Shown here in pieces: positions 10,991 to 23,120 of a stretch of 64,000 nt of DNA. Below the pieces are notes generated by a model that had not been told where the DNA came from, searched no databases, and was given only the letters and a program-made list of their open reading frames with translations. The stretch lies in the NCBI GenBank assembly GCA_023101885.1, contig JALPQD010000390.1, positions 1,289,257 to 1,353,256 on the forward strand, in the 5' to 3' direction. The DNA is from Typhlomys cinereus. Taxonomy: Eukaryota; Chordata; Mammalia; Rodentia; Platacanthomyidae. A program made the translations under genes and the position numbers. Each line of letters begins with the position of its first letter. The first letter of the stretch is position 1.

Positions 10991-12935
10991 ATATATTATG
11001 AAATAAGTAGTTCTAAGAAATGAGTTCTACATTATATAGCTGAATAAAAAATTTAAAAGAATTATTGTTTTCCTTATTAGAAAAAAATACAAGATATTAG
11101 GGAGTTGAGTATGTGTCTAATCCATTTGGCAGATGCAGAAGATACCCAGGTAAGAATATACTTATTTATACATGCAAAATAAAATTCATTATTTTCTATT
11201 TTTCTTCATAGTTTTGAAATTATTTTTATTACCTATGCTTAAATAGATGAACAACATTTTGATGAATACATTTGATTCCTTAACAATAATGAGAACCCTA
11301 AAGTTAGTAGCTGAAATATCCATTGAAAAATAATTGAGTTGAAAGTTGAGTTCCAGCTTCCAATATCTCCTTCAAATACTGAAAATTTTCTCTTACACAA
11401 GGAACAGCTCACATAGCATTTGAACATATTGTGCAAGTGGTGAATTTGGAATGTCTATAAACTCTTACTTGATTGTGATTGTTATAATAAAACATAAGGA
11501 AAATGTCTTCAAGGGAGTGTTCTTAAATTATCTTTCAGTAAAATTATTCATATAATTATTTCACATGATAAAATAGTAAGTGAATCTATTGAAAGATCCT
11601 ACATTCCATAACCTATTGACAGAATTGTGTAAATTAGCCTCTGTTTATTTTGCACACTTGCATTTTACTGATGAGTTATGATGTCAAACATGTTTCATAC
11701 ACCCATTGTTTAACTTATGAAGAAAATGTTTGTAGGGGCTGGAGAGGTGGCTCAGGGGTTAAGCCTCTGCCTTGCAGATAGAAGATCCTGAGTTCGGATC
11801 CTAGACCCCATGTATAGGCGCCAGGCGGAAGTGGGGGCATCCTGCGTTTCTGGTCCTGGTAGGGCGAAGCCTGTAAATCCCAGGACAGAGTAAACAAGGA
11901 AGAGGTGGAGGCGGTCCATGGTGGTTCCCAAATTCGTCAGTGGTTCTACACACACACATACATAAGCACACACGCATACACGCACAATTGAATAAATAAT
12001 AAATAATAAAAAATTAAATCTTAGCTTAATGATGTGTGTGGTATGCTGCCATCAACTTTTAGGAGTTCCTGATTTATTTTCTTATCATTGTCATATTGAA
12101 AGAGTGTGGAAGTAGAGGATTTTCTTATAAAATGCAATGTCAGCTGCTTTGCTATCTGCTATTCTTCTGCTAGGTGGATTGATTGCATGATAAATGTTTT
12201 CTTTTAAAATGTATTGCCTGATTTACATTTTCACAATAACTTATAAGGATTTCTTTTTTTGTGTATCCTATCCAGCATCTTATCTTAATTTAAATATCTG
12301 CATACATTCTTAATAGTTATAATGTGATATTATAGTTGTGGTTTTTATTGGAATTTCCCTGATAGTTTGTCATATGAAACATATTTATATTTAATTATGA
12401 TTATGATTACATATATTTCTTATTAATATATATCATGTGAAATATGTCATGTACATACTTTGTCACATACAAATGTCTTGTCTCTTGTCTATTAGAATGT
12501 CTTGTTTTGAAAAATTTCCACATTTTTATAAAGACATTTTTAATCAATTGAGTTATTACTCTTCCTTTTGAATTTAGAATAGTAACCAAACTACAGATAC
12601 ATTGGTTGCATCTGTAGTTAGCAGGTTTTTTTCTGTTTCCAAGACTGTGGTTGGTTTTGTGCTTTGGGGATAGCATCCTGAAAATTCCCTCCCATTTCAA
12701 TATTCTGATGAATTTTTACAATCGTTAGTTTAAATTTCAAGTAACTCATTTTAGTTTTTGATCAACTTTGAAGTAAAAAAATAAGGTGAGTGTGAAATCT
12801 CCCATGCTAGTAAGAGCCTTTGTATTCTCCACTTGAAAAATACAAGAGTAACTCTATTTGGAATATCTTATTAAATATGTATATATGCATTATATATATA
12901 TTTACTCATTGCATATACTTGTGAATATATAATTT
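10990..12935. other. Paralogous block A1 (matches 24780-27078)
   Basis: Non-coding block colinear with 24780-27078 in the second unit. Shared strings include 'gatgaataaaattttgatga'-type text (11240/24980), 'tgaaatatccat' (11309/25048), 'aaaatagtaag' (11569/25268) and 'tagttggttttgtgctt' (12646/25922). Differences are a SINE present only here (11735-12019) and an L1 end present only in the other copy. No gene is supported. Confidence 0.65.
11735..12019 (+). repeat. tRNA-headed SINE, copy 3
   Basis: Starts ggggctggagaggtggctc, with 'gagttcggatcctag', 'tctggtcctggtag', 'gtaaacaaggaag', 'tccatggtggttccc', a CA-rich segment and an (AAT)n/A-rich tail. The paralogous block near 25395 lacks it, so it inserted after duplication. 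No clear target-site duplication was found. Confidence 0.85.
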
Positions 12936-15900
12936 TTTTTAAAATGTTAAATTTTTTCCTAGTTTTACAAGCACAGTGATAAATAATCCATGCTCCAGCC
13001 TATTCCCAATCTCTTCCCCCCCACCCTCCTTCCTTGCTTCCTATCTTCTTCCTATCCTCCTCTCTCTTCATCAATCCTTCCCACTTCCTCCCAATTTCCT
13101 GTGTCATTTTACATAATTCCTGGAGTTCCCTTTGGATAATCTGCTCTGGTGGGGGTTCAGGCCTCTGTGGCAGACCAATTGCCCTTTCTAGGGCAAACAC
13201 ACTGGTTGGGGCACTCACCTTCACTTTCGTAGCCCTATCCCCAACCGTTCCTACTACTTGAAATTATTTCTCCTGAGATGCTTGCTAGTCTATGGGGGCA
13301 TGTTGATTTCTCAGCCATCATGCAGGTCTGGTAAGGACAAGTCTTACTGTAGTAAGTTCATGGATGAAGTAGCCATGACTTTAGTGGAATGCCTTGTCCA
13401 ATAGTGAACCTCCCCATTTTTAGGTTCTTACAATCTTACCTCTCTTCTCAAGGTTCCCTGAGCCCTAAGGTGGTGAGAGACTTGGCTGGCCCGATTTTGT
13501 GTGAGCATTGTATTCTGCATTCAGGCTGACTGTTGTTTTCTATTTCCATTTGTTTTTCCACTGCAATAGGCTATGTCTTATCTGAGTGTTGAGAGCCTCT
13601 TCTATCCAAAGATTAAAAGACAACCTGTTTTTAAAAAAGTCTTTAAATAAGAAAAGGCTGAAAGAAGGGGAAGAACAGTAACAGGACACAGTAGAGAATG
13701 TGGTTGTTCTCCAAGTAACCAACCATTTACTTCTTGGAAAACCCCTTTTCACCTCCATGACAGCCCTGTAAGTCAGTCTAATCAACACTGCACAGGGAGA
13801 AAATAGACAGTGGACCAAATCACGTCTCAATAGTTATGGGCTATTTAAATGCATTTTTTTCTCTCGACTTCCTTGTGGTCTTATTCTTTCTACTACCCCC
13901 AAGTTATGTCCCTTCACAGTTATATGGATATTATAGAGTTTCCCCTTGAGTATGTCATTATGGGGGCGTAGTATTAAGTTACACTTATAAGAGAGAACAT
14001 GTGACTTCAGTCTTTCTGTGTCTGGGATACTAATGTCCTCCAACTCCATTGATTTACCAGAAATTTTATTAATTTATTTTTTGTTGTATAGTTGTGTAGT
14101 AATAGACTATGTATATGTAACACATTTTCATTATTCATTGGTCAATTTTGGGGAATTTAGGTTGATTCCAATACTTTGCTAATGTGAATAGTGCTACAAT
14201 GAATGAATATGGATGTACATGTGTTTCTGTATAAAGATGAAGCACTCTTTGGGAAGGTTCCCAGTAGTGGTATAGCTGAGTTGTATGCCAATTCAATTTT
14301 TAATTTTTTTGGAAGTCACCTTACTGATCTCTAGAGTAGTGGTACAAATTTGCATTCCCACAAGCAATGTATGAGAGTTCCATTCTTCCTGCATGCTCTC
14401 TAGCATTGTTGTTGTATGTGTTTTGGATTTTAACCATTCTGATAGGGAGGGGGGATGAGATGATATCTCAGAGTGGTTTTGATTTGTATTTCCCTAATTG
14501 CTAGGGAAGTGGAACATTTTTTAAGACAGTTGTTAAACATTTTATTTTCATCATGGAAAAAGTTTCTCTTATATTTCAAGGCTTATTTTCTAATTGGAAT
14601 TTTTACCTACTTGGTATTTTTTATTAATTCTTTTTGCATTCTGGATATTAATCCTCTCTCAGATGTGTAGTAGTAAAGATGTTTCCCTAATCTCTGGATT
14701 ATCTTTCTACTCGATAAACAATATTTTTTGCTGAACAAAAACTCTTTAATTTCATGATATCCTACTTATACAGTGTTGGTTTTATTTCCTGTCCAATCAT
14801 GATCTGATTTAGAAAATCAATATCTAGGCCAATCAGTTCAAGGAAATTCCCTACTCTTTCCTCTAGAGTATTATTTTTAATAGTCTCTGGTCTAATATTA
14901 AGATTATTTATCCATTTGGAGTTGATTTTCATGCATGGTAACAAGTAAGGATAGAGTTTAAAATCTTTTGTATGGAGATACCAATTTTGCTTATCACCTT
15001 TTATGAAGACGCTGTTGTTTTGCCAATGTTTTTTACTGAGTACCTATGTAAAAATATCAGAAGTCTGTAGGTGTATGAGCTTTTTTCTGGATCTTCAACT
15101 CTTATCCTTTGATATATGTGCATATTTTGGAGCCAATATCATGCTCTATTTACTATTTTTTTGCAGTATATGGATATGGATTTGCAGAATAGATTAAGGT
15201 CTGGTATGGTGATATCTCCAGCAGAGTTTTTATTTTTCAGGATTATTTTTAATATTCTGGACCTTTTGTATTTCTTTATTTTGAGATTTTTTTGTCTATT
15301 TTTAGAAGAATTATCTGAATTTTGATTGACATTACTCTGAATCTCTTTTGTAGGATCCTCATTTTTATGATGTTAATTCTACTGATCCAGGAGCAATTGA
15401 AATCTTTTTACCTTCTGGTGTTTTCTGAAAAGGATTTTAAATTTTCATTGTCTTTAGATTTATACCAAGGATTTCATTTTTTAGGGACTATCCTAAATGG
15501 AATTGCTTTTCTTAGGACTTTCACAATTTTTTCAACCTAGGTGTGTAAGAAAGTCATTAATTTTTGACCATTAGTTTTGCAACTTGACATTCTGCTGAAC
15601 TTATATATTAATTCCAGGCATTCCCTGATGGTGTTTTTAAGATATCTCAGCTATAGAATCAGATCATCTACAGATAGGAATATGTTGATTTCTTATTTTC
15701 CTATTTGTATCCCTTTTATCACCCACTTTTCTCTTATGGCTCTTGCAAAGAATTGAGGTACAGTATTGGATAGAAGTGGTGAGAGTGGACAGCCTTGCCT
15801 AGTTCCTGACTGAAGCGAAAATTTCACAAATTAGAATAATTCTTGCTAATCTTGGTTTTTCTCTCTTTTGGTTTTGGTTAATTTGGCTAGTGGTTTATAA

Positions 15901-16575
15901 ATCTTGTTGATTTTTTTAAAGAGCCAAGTCTTTGATTGATTCTTTGTGTCATTTTCCATATCTCAATTTCTGATATTTCTCCCCTGATTTTACTAATCTC
16001 TGCTCATCTACTTCTTTGGGGACTAGATTGTTCTCATCTCTCTGAAGCTTTATTAAGCATTGTTAAGTTATTTCCTTGTGAATTTTTCATGTTTTTGATG
16101 TAGGCTTTGAGTGTTATAACTTTCCTCTTATGGGAGCCTTCATTGTATCCCAGAGATTGTGATATGTTGCATTTTCATTATCATTCACTTCTAGAATTTT
16201 TTTAATTTCCAGTTTTCCTTCTGCCTAAACCTATTCCTCATTCAGTATCATGGTGCGATGTTTAATTGCCAAAGATTTGTATATTTTCTGTCATGCCTTT
16301 TCGTGGATAGCTAGCTTTATTCCATGGTGGTCTGATAAAGAACAAGGTATAATTTTCACTTTCCTGTACATGTGAAGCCTTGCTCAGTGACCCATTATGT
16401 GGTATATTTTGGAGAAAATGCCATGGGCTGCTGCAAAAAATGTGTATTCCTGGTGCTAGGAAGGATGGTTAGGTAGAGGTCAGTCAGGTCCATTTAGGTC
16501 AATGTTTGCTTCAACTCTATCATGTCTCCATTCAGTTTTTGGCCTATTGACCTATCCAGTGGTGAGAGTTGGATT

Positions 16576-16693
16576 TTTTTTTAGATTTCAGAATTTTTTT
16601 TTTTAAATTTCTGCTCATATAAACTTAAAAGGTACACTGGTCCCCTCCTTCCCTCCATCCCCCCATCCCCTGCTCCCCCCCCCGTCCCCTTCT
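16576..16693 (-). mobile_element. Short L1 3' end nested in older L1
   Basis: Poly(T), 'tctgctcatataaactt', 'aaaggtacactgg' and a CT/C-rich tract interrupt the older L1 body; the host L1 text continues after it at 'gttgaagtcaagcacta'. It is the extreme 3' end of a younger L1 in the same orientation as the host. Confidence 0.7.
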
Positions 16694-16902
16694 GTTGAAG
16701 TCAAGCACTATTATCATTTTTGGGTGGATTTTTTGTTTTAGAAATTGTAATATTTGTTTAATGAATGCCAATGAGCCTACCTTAAGTGTGTATATGTTCA
16801 GTATTGTGAAGTCTTCCAGATGAATTGTTCCTTTGATTAATATGAAGTATTCTTCTGTGCCTCTTATGTTTCCTTTTGGTTTCTATATCTATTTTGTCAG
16901 AT

Positions 16903-17164
16903 ATATCCTTAAAGGGAAGGGATTAGCGGTCATAATAGTGTTCCCATACCAAAGGGGAACCTAAGAAAGCACTCCGGGCAATGCCAATGAGTCCTTACAC
17001 CTCACTGGAATGGAGGACTCAGAGGGAAGTTTGACATTGACACAATAGGATACTACAGGGAAGGTGGGGTGCAAAAGGAAGGGAAAAAGGGGGGAGGGTG
17101 CAAGGGGGACTGGAGAGGGGTGGAGGGAGGGAGGGGAACAAGATACCTATTAAGCTTGCATGAT
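16903..17164 (+). mobile_element. L1 3'UTR nested in opposite orientation
   Basis: 'aagggattagcggtcata', 'gtgttcccataccaaa', a G-rich tract (17060-17140) and 'tattaagcttgcatgat' match the L1 3'UTR copies elsewhere in the window. The A-rich tail has turned into the purine microsatellite that follows. Confidence 0.75.
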
Positions 17165-17341
17165 TGGGGTGAAAGAAAGAAAGAAAGAAAGAGAAAGAAA
17201 GAAAGAGAGAGAAAGAGAGAAAGAAAGAGAGAGAAAGAGAGAGAAAGAAAGAGAGAAAGAAAGAGGGAAGGAAGGAAGGAAGGAAGGAAGGAAGGAAGGA
17301 AGGAAGGAAGGAAGGAAGGAAGGAAGGAAGGAAGGAAGGAC
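17165..17341 (+). repeat. (GAAA)n/(GGAA)n purine microsatellite
   Basis: About 177 bp of uninterrupted purines on the plus strand: GAAA/GAGA repeats changing into a pure GGAA run of about 75 bp (17265-17340). It arises at the tail of the nested L1. The open frames across it are Lys/Glu/Arg or Ser/Phe/Leu low-complexity artefacts. Confidence 0.95.
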
Positions 17342-19490
17342 TGAAAAAAAATTACTAGCTACTCCCACTTTTTCCCTTGTTCTGTTATCACTGTGTACCT
17401 TTGACCTGCCTTTTACTCTGAGAATGTGACTATCTTTCATGGTGATGTTTGTTTCCTGAGGGCAGAAGACTGATGGGTTGTGATTTTTAAGCCATGTTTG
17501 TAGCCTACATCTCTTGATTAGAGAATTCTATTGAAGTTAGGGTTAAAATTGAGAAATGTTTGTTGATTCCTGTCATTTTCTGAGTCTTTATATGTATATT
17601 TCTTTGCTTAGTACTTGTATTGGTATTGTTTCACCCTTTCTGTCCTCATGGGTATATTTGTCCTCTCCTCTGAGCTTGAGTATCTTTTCTAGCATCTTCT
17701 GTAAGTGTGGCTTGATGGTCATGTAGGTCTTCAGCTTGTCCTTAGAGTGGAAAATTTTTGTTTCACCTTCATGATTATGACTGATAGTTTTGATGAGTGT
17801 ATCACCCTGTGTTGGCATTTGTGCTTATTCATGACATGAAGTACATCTCTCCAAGCTCTTGTGTCTTTTACTATGTCCACTGAAAAATGACCTGCTCTTC
17901 TAGTAGACTTACTTTTAAATGAATATGAGTTTTATTTCTCTGTTGAAACTCTGTATTGTATCTGTAGTGTTTTCACTATTGTTTACCATAAGTTTCTACT
18001 TTTTCATATCTGATTGGTATCTGATATGAGATTTGTACTTTGAAGGGGATCTCTCCCCTTAGATGTGGGAAATTTTCATTGATGATAGTGTGAAAAATCT
18101 CCTCGTGTGTGTTGTTTTTTTTTGTTCTGGGAGTCCATGCATGCACAGGTTTGGCTTCTTAAGGTGTCCCAGAGATCTTGAAAATTTTCCTCAGGTTATT
18201 TTTTAGCTTTTTTAACTTTTCTAATTGAGCCGAATTTGTTCTGCCATCTTGTCTCCTAGTTCTGATATTTTTTTCTATATAATTAGTTGTATTGGTGAGA
18301 CTCTGTTGAATTTTGGATTGCAATTAGCTTGTTTTCAATTTCAAGTTTAATCTCTGTATGAGATATTTTTTCCAACTATTCTTTTTATTTTGTTTGTTCA
18401 ACTGTCTTTTTCCACTCATCTAGGCAATTTTTGTTTTCTAGTTCATATTTGCCTATGCATTTATTTAATTATTCTTTAGATTTTCTCTTTAATTATTTGA
18501 TCATATTAATAATCATAACTTGAAAATCATTATCTGGTATGCTGATTTCTTGGCAAGAAGTTATTCTGGTTGGAATCCAAAATTATGAAGTAGACATTTC
18601 TTTATAGGAGATTTTTTTGTCATGGATTTTATTGTATCTCGTGGATTTAAGTTGCAACTTGGGCACTTTGTGTTTGGTCTCTAATATCTTTCCTTTTTTT
18701 TTTTTTTTTCTTTTTACTTTTCCCACACTTGGACAATTGTGACTGTTTACTTGGATGTTAAGGGTCAGTCTATAGTTACTTTGTGCTGTTTCATGGATAA
18801 GGTTATTGTAGTGCCAAAGGAGTGTGTAATCCCTGCTCTGATTAAGGGAGTCACGAAGTTTTATTCTAGTTTTTACTGGATGTTCAAGATTAAGATGACA
18901 AGGTTTGTTAGGTGAGATATTAGAAGTATCATAGCAACTTTGGGATTATAAAATAGGATGGGTACATTAGGCAGGGTTGGGGATAAGTGTGATATGGCAG
19001 CAATTAAATCCTTAGAGGTGTGTGAGGGTAAATAGTTAAGACCCAAACGAATGGGTATATGGGGATTTGGTCATGCTGTATAGAAATCTTAAACTGTGGT
19101 GACTGTTAGTTGATGTTAAAGGGGAAAACATTAGGTTACTTATTTTAGGGTTAGATGTGAAAATTCTCATCTGTTATATGGCAAGCTTTTGGGGGTTCTC
19201 AGTTGTATGGCATTTGTCCATTGGTCCTGGCCTGTGGTTTCTATTAACTCTATTTAATTCCTGGAGTAAATTTAAAGATTACCTGGAAGTGTATGTGGGT
19301 CATAGAGATGGAAACTGGAAGGTATTGAAGCAACAAAGACCTTAGCAGGACTACAGCCTAGTAGGTTGGGCTGCCCAATCTACTTATTCAGCCCAGAGAT
19401 GGGACTCTGAACCCTAGCTCTGATTGTGCTAGTTTCAGGAGATACTGAAGTGTGAAAGAGGTTACCCAGACCACAAAGTCTTCCTTTAGA

Positions 19491-19586
19491 CATCTGTTGA
19501 GCCCATTTCAGATTTGTTTTACATTACAAAGGAAAGCCAGTTGTCTAACATACAATTTCACCAGAATTTCTTTTTCTACAGTACTT
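19491..19586. other. Unit 2 start, 3' flank of OR
   Basis: 'tttacattacaaaggaaag' near 19520 matches 'ttcacattacaaaagaaag' near 4026 and 'ttcacattacaaaaaagag' near 57386, all just downstream of the OR stop codons. This marks where unit homology resumes after the L1. Confidence 0.65.
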
Positions 19587-20528
19587 TCATGAGAAGATAT
19601 TATATACTTTTCTCGCTGTCCTTAAAGTGGCACTTTTTACATCTTTGTTCCTCAAGCTGTATATGAAAGGATTCAACATGGGAATGACCAAGGTGTAAAA
19701 GATGGAAGCTACTTTGTCAGTATCAAAGGAGTGGCTGGACGGGGGCTGCACATACATAAATATCAAAGTGCCATAGAAGACAATGACCACAGTCAGGTGG
19801 GAGCCACAGGTGGAAAAAGCCTTACGCCTGCCCTCAGCAGACTTCATCCTAAGAATGGCTGTAAGGATGAGCAGGTAAGACAAGAGAATGACAAAAAGTG
19901 AGAAAATCAAATTAAAAGTAGAAAATATTAAAAGTATTGCCTCTGATTCATATGTGTTAGAACAGAGCAAAGAAATCAAGGGGAGACCATCACAGTAGAA
20001 ATGACTGATAACATTATAACCACAGAAGGATGAAGTGAAAATCCTTATGGTGATCATAAGAGACACAAATATACTGTTGAGATAAGTAATTGCAACCAGG
20101 ACCTGACATAATCTTTGCGACATGATGACAGTGTAGAGAAGAGGGTTGCAGATGGCCACATAGCGATCATAGGACATCACAGATAGAATAAAAAGTTCAC
20201 AAACAATGAACAAAATTAAGAAAGATAGCTGTGTGGCACAAAAAAGAAAGGATATTGTATTTTGATCGACTACAAAGTTTGCCAACATCTTGGGTCCCAC
20301 AGCTGTGGAATAACCAAGGTCAGCGATAGCCAAGTGTCTAAGGAAGAAGTACATGGGCGTCTGCAGCCTGGCATCCACCATGGTCAGGATGATCATGCCC
20401 AGGTTGCCTACTGCTGCGGTCAGATAGATGATGAGGAACAGTCCAAACAATGGGGCCTGGAGCTCAGAGTGGTCAGTGATACCCATCAGGATGAACTCAG
20501 TCACCAGTGTGAGGTTGTGCATCTCCAT
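19587..20528 (-). CDS. Or8k: Olfactory receptor, OR8K-like (intact)
   Basis: Intact 313-residue single-exon odorant receptor, a class A G-protein-coupled receptor of olfactory sensory neuron cilia signalling through Golf. Visible features: N5-L-T glycosylation site, TM1 with GN at 41-42, PMYFFL at 58-63, C97 before TM3, MSYDRYVAICNPL at 118-130, second-loop cysteines 169, 179 and 189, SY at 217-218, KAFSTCGSHL at 236-245 in TM6 and PMLNPFIYSLRN at 283-294 in TM7. Length is usual. The start fits family N-termini (MEMHNLT) and lies 8 nt after a TTTTTTTTGATCAG acceptor-like site on the minus strand, consistent with an upstream non-coding exon. The sequence strongly suggests family 8 subfamily K from what I know of those receptors; the exact ortholog and the odorant are unknown. 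Sister copies lie at 4076, 36314 and 57453. Confidence 0.95.
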   Translation of the reverse strand: MEMHNLTLVTEFILMGITDHSELQAPLFGLFLIIYLTAAVGNLGMIILTMVDARLQTPMYFFLRHLAIADLGYSTAVGPKMLANFVVDQNTISFLFCATQLSFLILFIVCELFILSVMSYDRYVAICNPLLYTVIMSQRLCQVLVAITYLNSIFVSLMITIRIFTSSFCGYNVISHFYCDGLPLISLLCSNTYESEAILLIFSTFNLIFSLFVILLSYLLILTAILRMKSAEGRRKAFSTCGSHLTVVIVFYGTLIFMYVQPPSSHSFDTDKVASIFYTLVIPMLNPFIYSLRNKDVKSATLRTARKVYNIFS

Positions 20529-20969
20529 CCAGGCTGATCAAAAAAAATATCTTCTTGTTCAAGATTGAGCATAGTGAATATATATTAAATATTTAAACCA
20601 AGCAATGTTAGTATGCAAAATAGGGTTAAAAACATACATCAGAATTTTTCAATTTAAAAATTTTGAAAATGTAGTCATATTTATAAAATGTCATGAATAT
20701 ATGGACATAAACAGAAATATAAAAACCTGTGCAGATTTATACTTATGCTTACTTATGCTTGCTATAAACTGAGACAGGCACAGGTGCATAGCAGAGAATA
20801 ACTAGATTAATTACCACTGATAAGTTGGTTTCCCCAATAGAGAAGTTACTACTACTGTAGTTGAAGATTTCCATTCATATCACCTTTGTGGTTGTCTGCA
20901 ACTCACTGCTTAAAAGATGCTTAATTTCAGAAACTGACTTCTACACAAATACCTAACCACCAAACAATA

Positions 20970-21427
20970 TATGACACAAAACCATTGCTTGAAGGTAGTT
21001 TATCTAAAACACTTTTGCTTTTTTCCTTATTTGTATATGTACGTATGCATGCACTCATCTTAGTGGAGAGCTACTTGACTTATTTGCTAAATCTACAAAG
21101 ATGAGTAAACAATGAGCAGTTCCAAAACAATAAAGTACCTACATCACTGCATACAAGTCATTGACATCTGGGATTCAGAATACATGACACAAATAATGTA
21201 TGACACAAAACCAGTTCTTAAAGGTACTTTATATGAAAGACTATTGATTTTTTTCCTTATTCGTGTGTGTATGCATTTTCATGCACTCATCCTAGTGGAT
21301 AGCAACTTGACTTATTTGCTAAATCTATAAGGATGAGTAAACAATGAGCAGTTCCATAAAAATATAGTGCCTACAAGTCACTGTATGTAGTGACAAGTTG
21401 TCACCATCTGGGGTTCAGAATTTGTGA
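20970..21427. repeat. 229-bp direct tandem duplication in OR upstream region
   Basis: 'tatgacacaaaacca' occurs at 20970 and again at 21199, and the order of landmarks repeats: 'ttttccttatt', 'cactcatc', 'acttgacttatttgctaaat', 'gatgagtaaacaatgagcag' and 'acatctgggattcag' versus 'accatctggggttcag'. Units 1 and 4 have only one copy. It doubles the block proposed as the OR regulatory region. Confidence 0.8.
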
Positions 21428-21430
21428 GAA
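21080..21430 (-). promoter_or_regulatory. Candidate OR upstream regulatory block, unit 2 (two copies)
   Basis: Holds two copies of the block with 'gatgagtaaacaatgagcag' that unit 1 (5604) and unit 4 (58987) have once, at about 570 and 800 bp upstream of the start codon. Regulatory function is inferred only from position and retention between paralogs. Confidence 0.3.
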
Positions 21431-22705
21431 TACCTCTCTTTTTTGTTTCCACTTTTAATAACTGCGTTTCTGAAGAGTTAGTACGAGCTTCTTTCCAACA
21501 GGTTAATCTTTCCCTTCAAAGGCATTTCTATTGCAAGAGAGGTACTTACTTCTTCAGAACAACTTAGATGCATGTTACACCCAAGAATCTAGAAAATAAG
21601 GAAAAGTAAGAAAGCTAAGAAAAGTTTATTAAAATTGGCTCATATAATGAACATGTTAAATGTCCTGTCAATAAAGAGAGAATTTATTTAAAACAGAACA
21701 TTGAAAAATATGCTAATCAAGGGTAATGCTATTACATAAAATTTCAACTATGTTACACAATACTGTGAGATAAATCAAAGTGTATCGATATGTCATTAAA
21801 ATTTTTTTCCAGATATGGCCTGGAAAGTAATACAATAAGTTTCCATAATCAAAGTAAATGAATCAACAAACCTGATTGAAAGTTACAGCCTGAGTAATTG
21901 CTAATTTCATGTGTTCCAATAACACTGTAGAATTAAAACGATATGCCATACAATATGTTAAATATATCAGAAAATCATAAACCCCAAATTTTCAACATTG
22001 TGTGTAATGTAATTATATTTAATTTTGACTTTGTTCCACACAATTTGTTTATAAATTGTGGCTACATGACAGTTTTTCCTAAATCACAGACACCTTTTTT
22101 GTATTCTCTGTGGAAATATGTTTTTTTATCTTATCTTAATTCTCAGAGAAAATTTAATGAGATTTAGTAGAAGGCAGAAAGCATCTTGTCATAGCTATAA
22201 ATCTTATAAAAAGTCTCCTGATCATCAAAAAATGATTTTCACACTGAATATGAAATAAGAACTCCATTTTTCTCATGGAGACATCAAGAATTTATGGTAT
22301 CCATGCAATGATTTCCATGATCATTGCATATAATAAAATGTTGTTTTCTTACCTAATTTTAATGTTAATATACACTATTTGGGGTTTTATTATATGACAT
22401 TTTCATATATTTTTTCTTTATATTTTCTTTTCAATTTTTACCTAATTCACTGTGTTCTATGCCAAATGCTGACCGAGTTCCCATCATCCAGAAATTATCT
22501 TGCCTCATGATTCTGTACTAATTTTTTACAGAAAATCACAGGTGAAGCTATAGTTCCCAATATTTGAGGATTACTCGTACGTCAGAATGAGAAATTTAAT
22601 ATTTGTGTTTTCAGGTTCTGTTCCTTTGAGTGAATCTTTTCCCTTTAATCCCCTCATTTGAGTTTCTATTAGGTATAAAATGTGATGAATGCATATGCGT
22701 GTGCG

Positions 22706-22744
22706 TGTGTGCATGCATACGTGTGTGTGTGTGTGTGTGTGTGT
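22706..22744. repeat. (GT)n microsatellite
   Basis: GT run in the unit 2 flank; unit 4 has a shorter TG-rich stretch at the same place (60405-60440). It expanded from a shared ancestral TG-rich sequence. Confidence 0.85.
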
Positions 22745-23120
22745 GCATATGTTGTGAGGTATTTTCTAAGAAAATATCTCTGTATACTACAGTTATAGAG
22801 AGTGTGTTTGCTCTTAACCTAAGAGAAACTGAAAAAATTGTGTCACAAGAAAATATGTTACTACTCTGTCATCATGAAGCATTGTAAAGTAAGAGAATGA
22901 ATTAGATCTGATAACTTAGAAATAGGAAGGCTGAAGCAATATGTGTACATTCCCATGTACCAGTGACACAGTGCACATCATCCACTATGAATGTTCTTAG
23001 TTCCCAGCATGTTTCTAACACAGGTTTCTAAATCAATTTATGCATTTTTAAAGAATTATACATGATCTCCAAATAGAGATACCAAGTAATTTGCTTGTTG
23101 CTGGCAAAGTTTTGGAAAGA

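Larger units (their letters stand above)
12936..19490 (-). mobile_element. Near full-length old L1, ORFs decayed
   Basis: In reverse: 3'UTR with CT-rich tract (12955-13500), ORF2 C-terminal region from about 13830 (antisense of the cysteine-rich end and reverse transcriptase), endonuclease region around 16700-17600, then text typical of antisense L1 5' regions ('catgacatgaagtacatct', 'ctccaagctcttgtg' near 17833-17862; 'ttcttaaggtgtccc' near 18155) up to about 19490, where OR-flank homology resumes. All frames are broken by stops, so it cannot move by itself. It carries two nested L1 3' ends (16576-16693 and 16903-17341). The exact 5' limit is inferred from the start of unit 2 homology. Confidence 0.75.
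20529..23120. other. Unit 2 upstream flank of OR
   Basis: Non-coding, colinear with 5034-8340 and 58395-60840. It contains a 229-bp tandem duplication (20970-21427) not seen in the other units, and a GT microsatellite. The open frames at 21112-21330, 21943-22167 and 22630-22887 lack any protein signature. Confidence 0.6.

Noticed and set aside
17069..17440. Three open frames with Lys/Glu/Arg or Ser/Leu/Phe repeats
   Set aside because: They are translations of the GAAA/GGAA microsatellite and its flanking L1 3'UTR; low complexity and no conserved ends.
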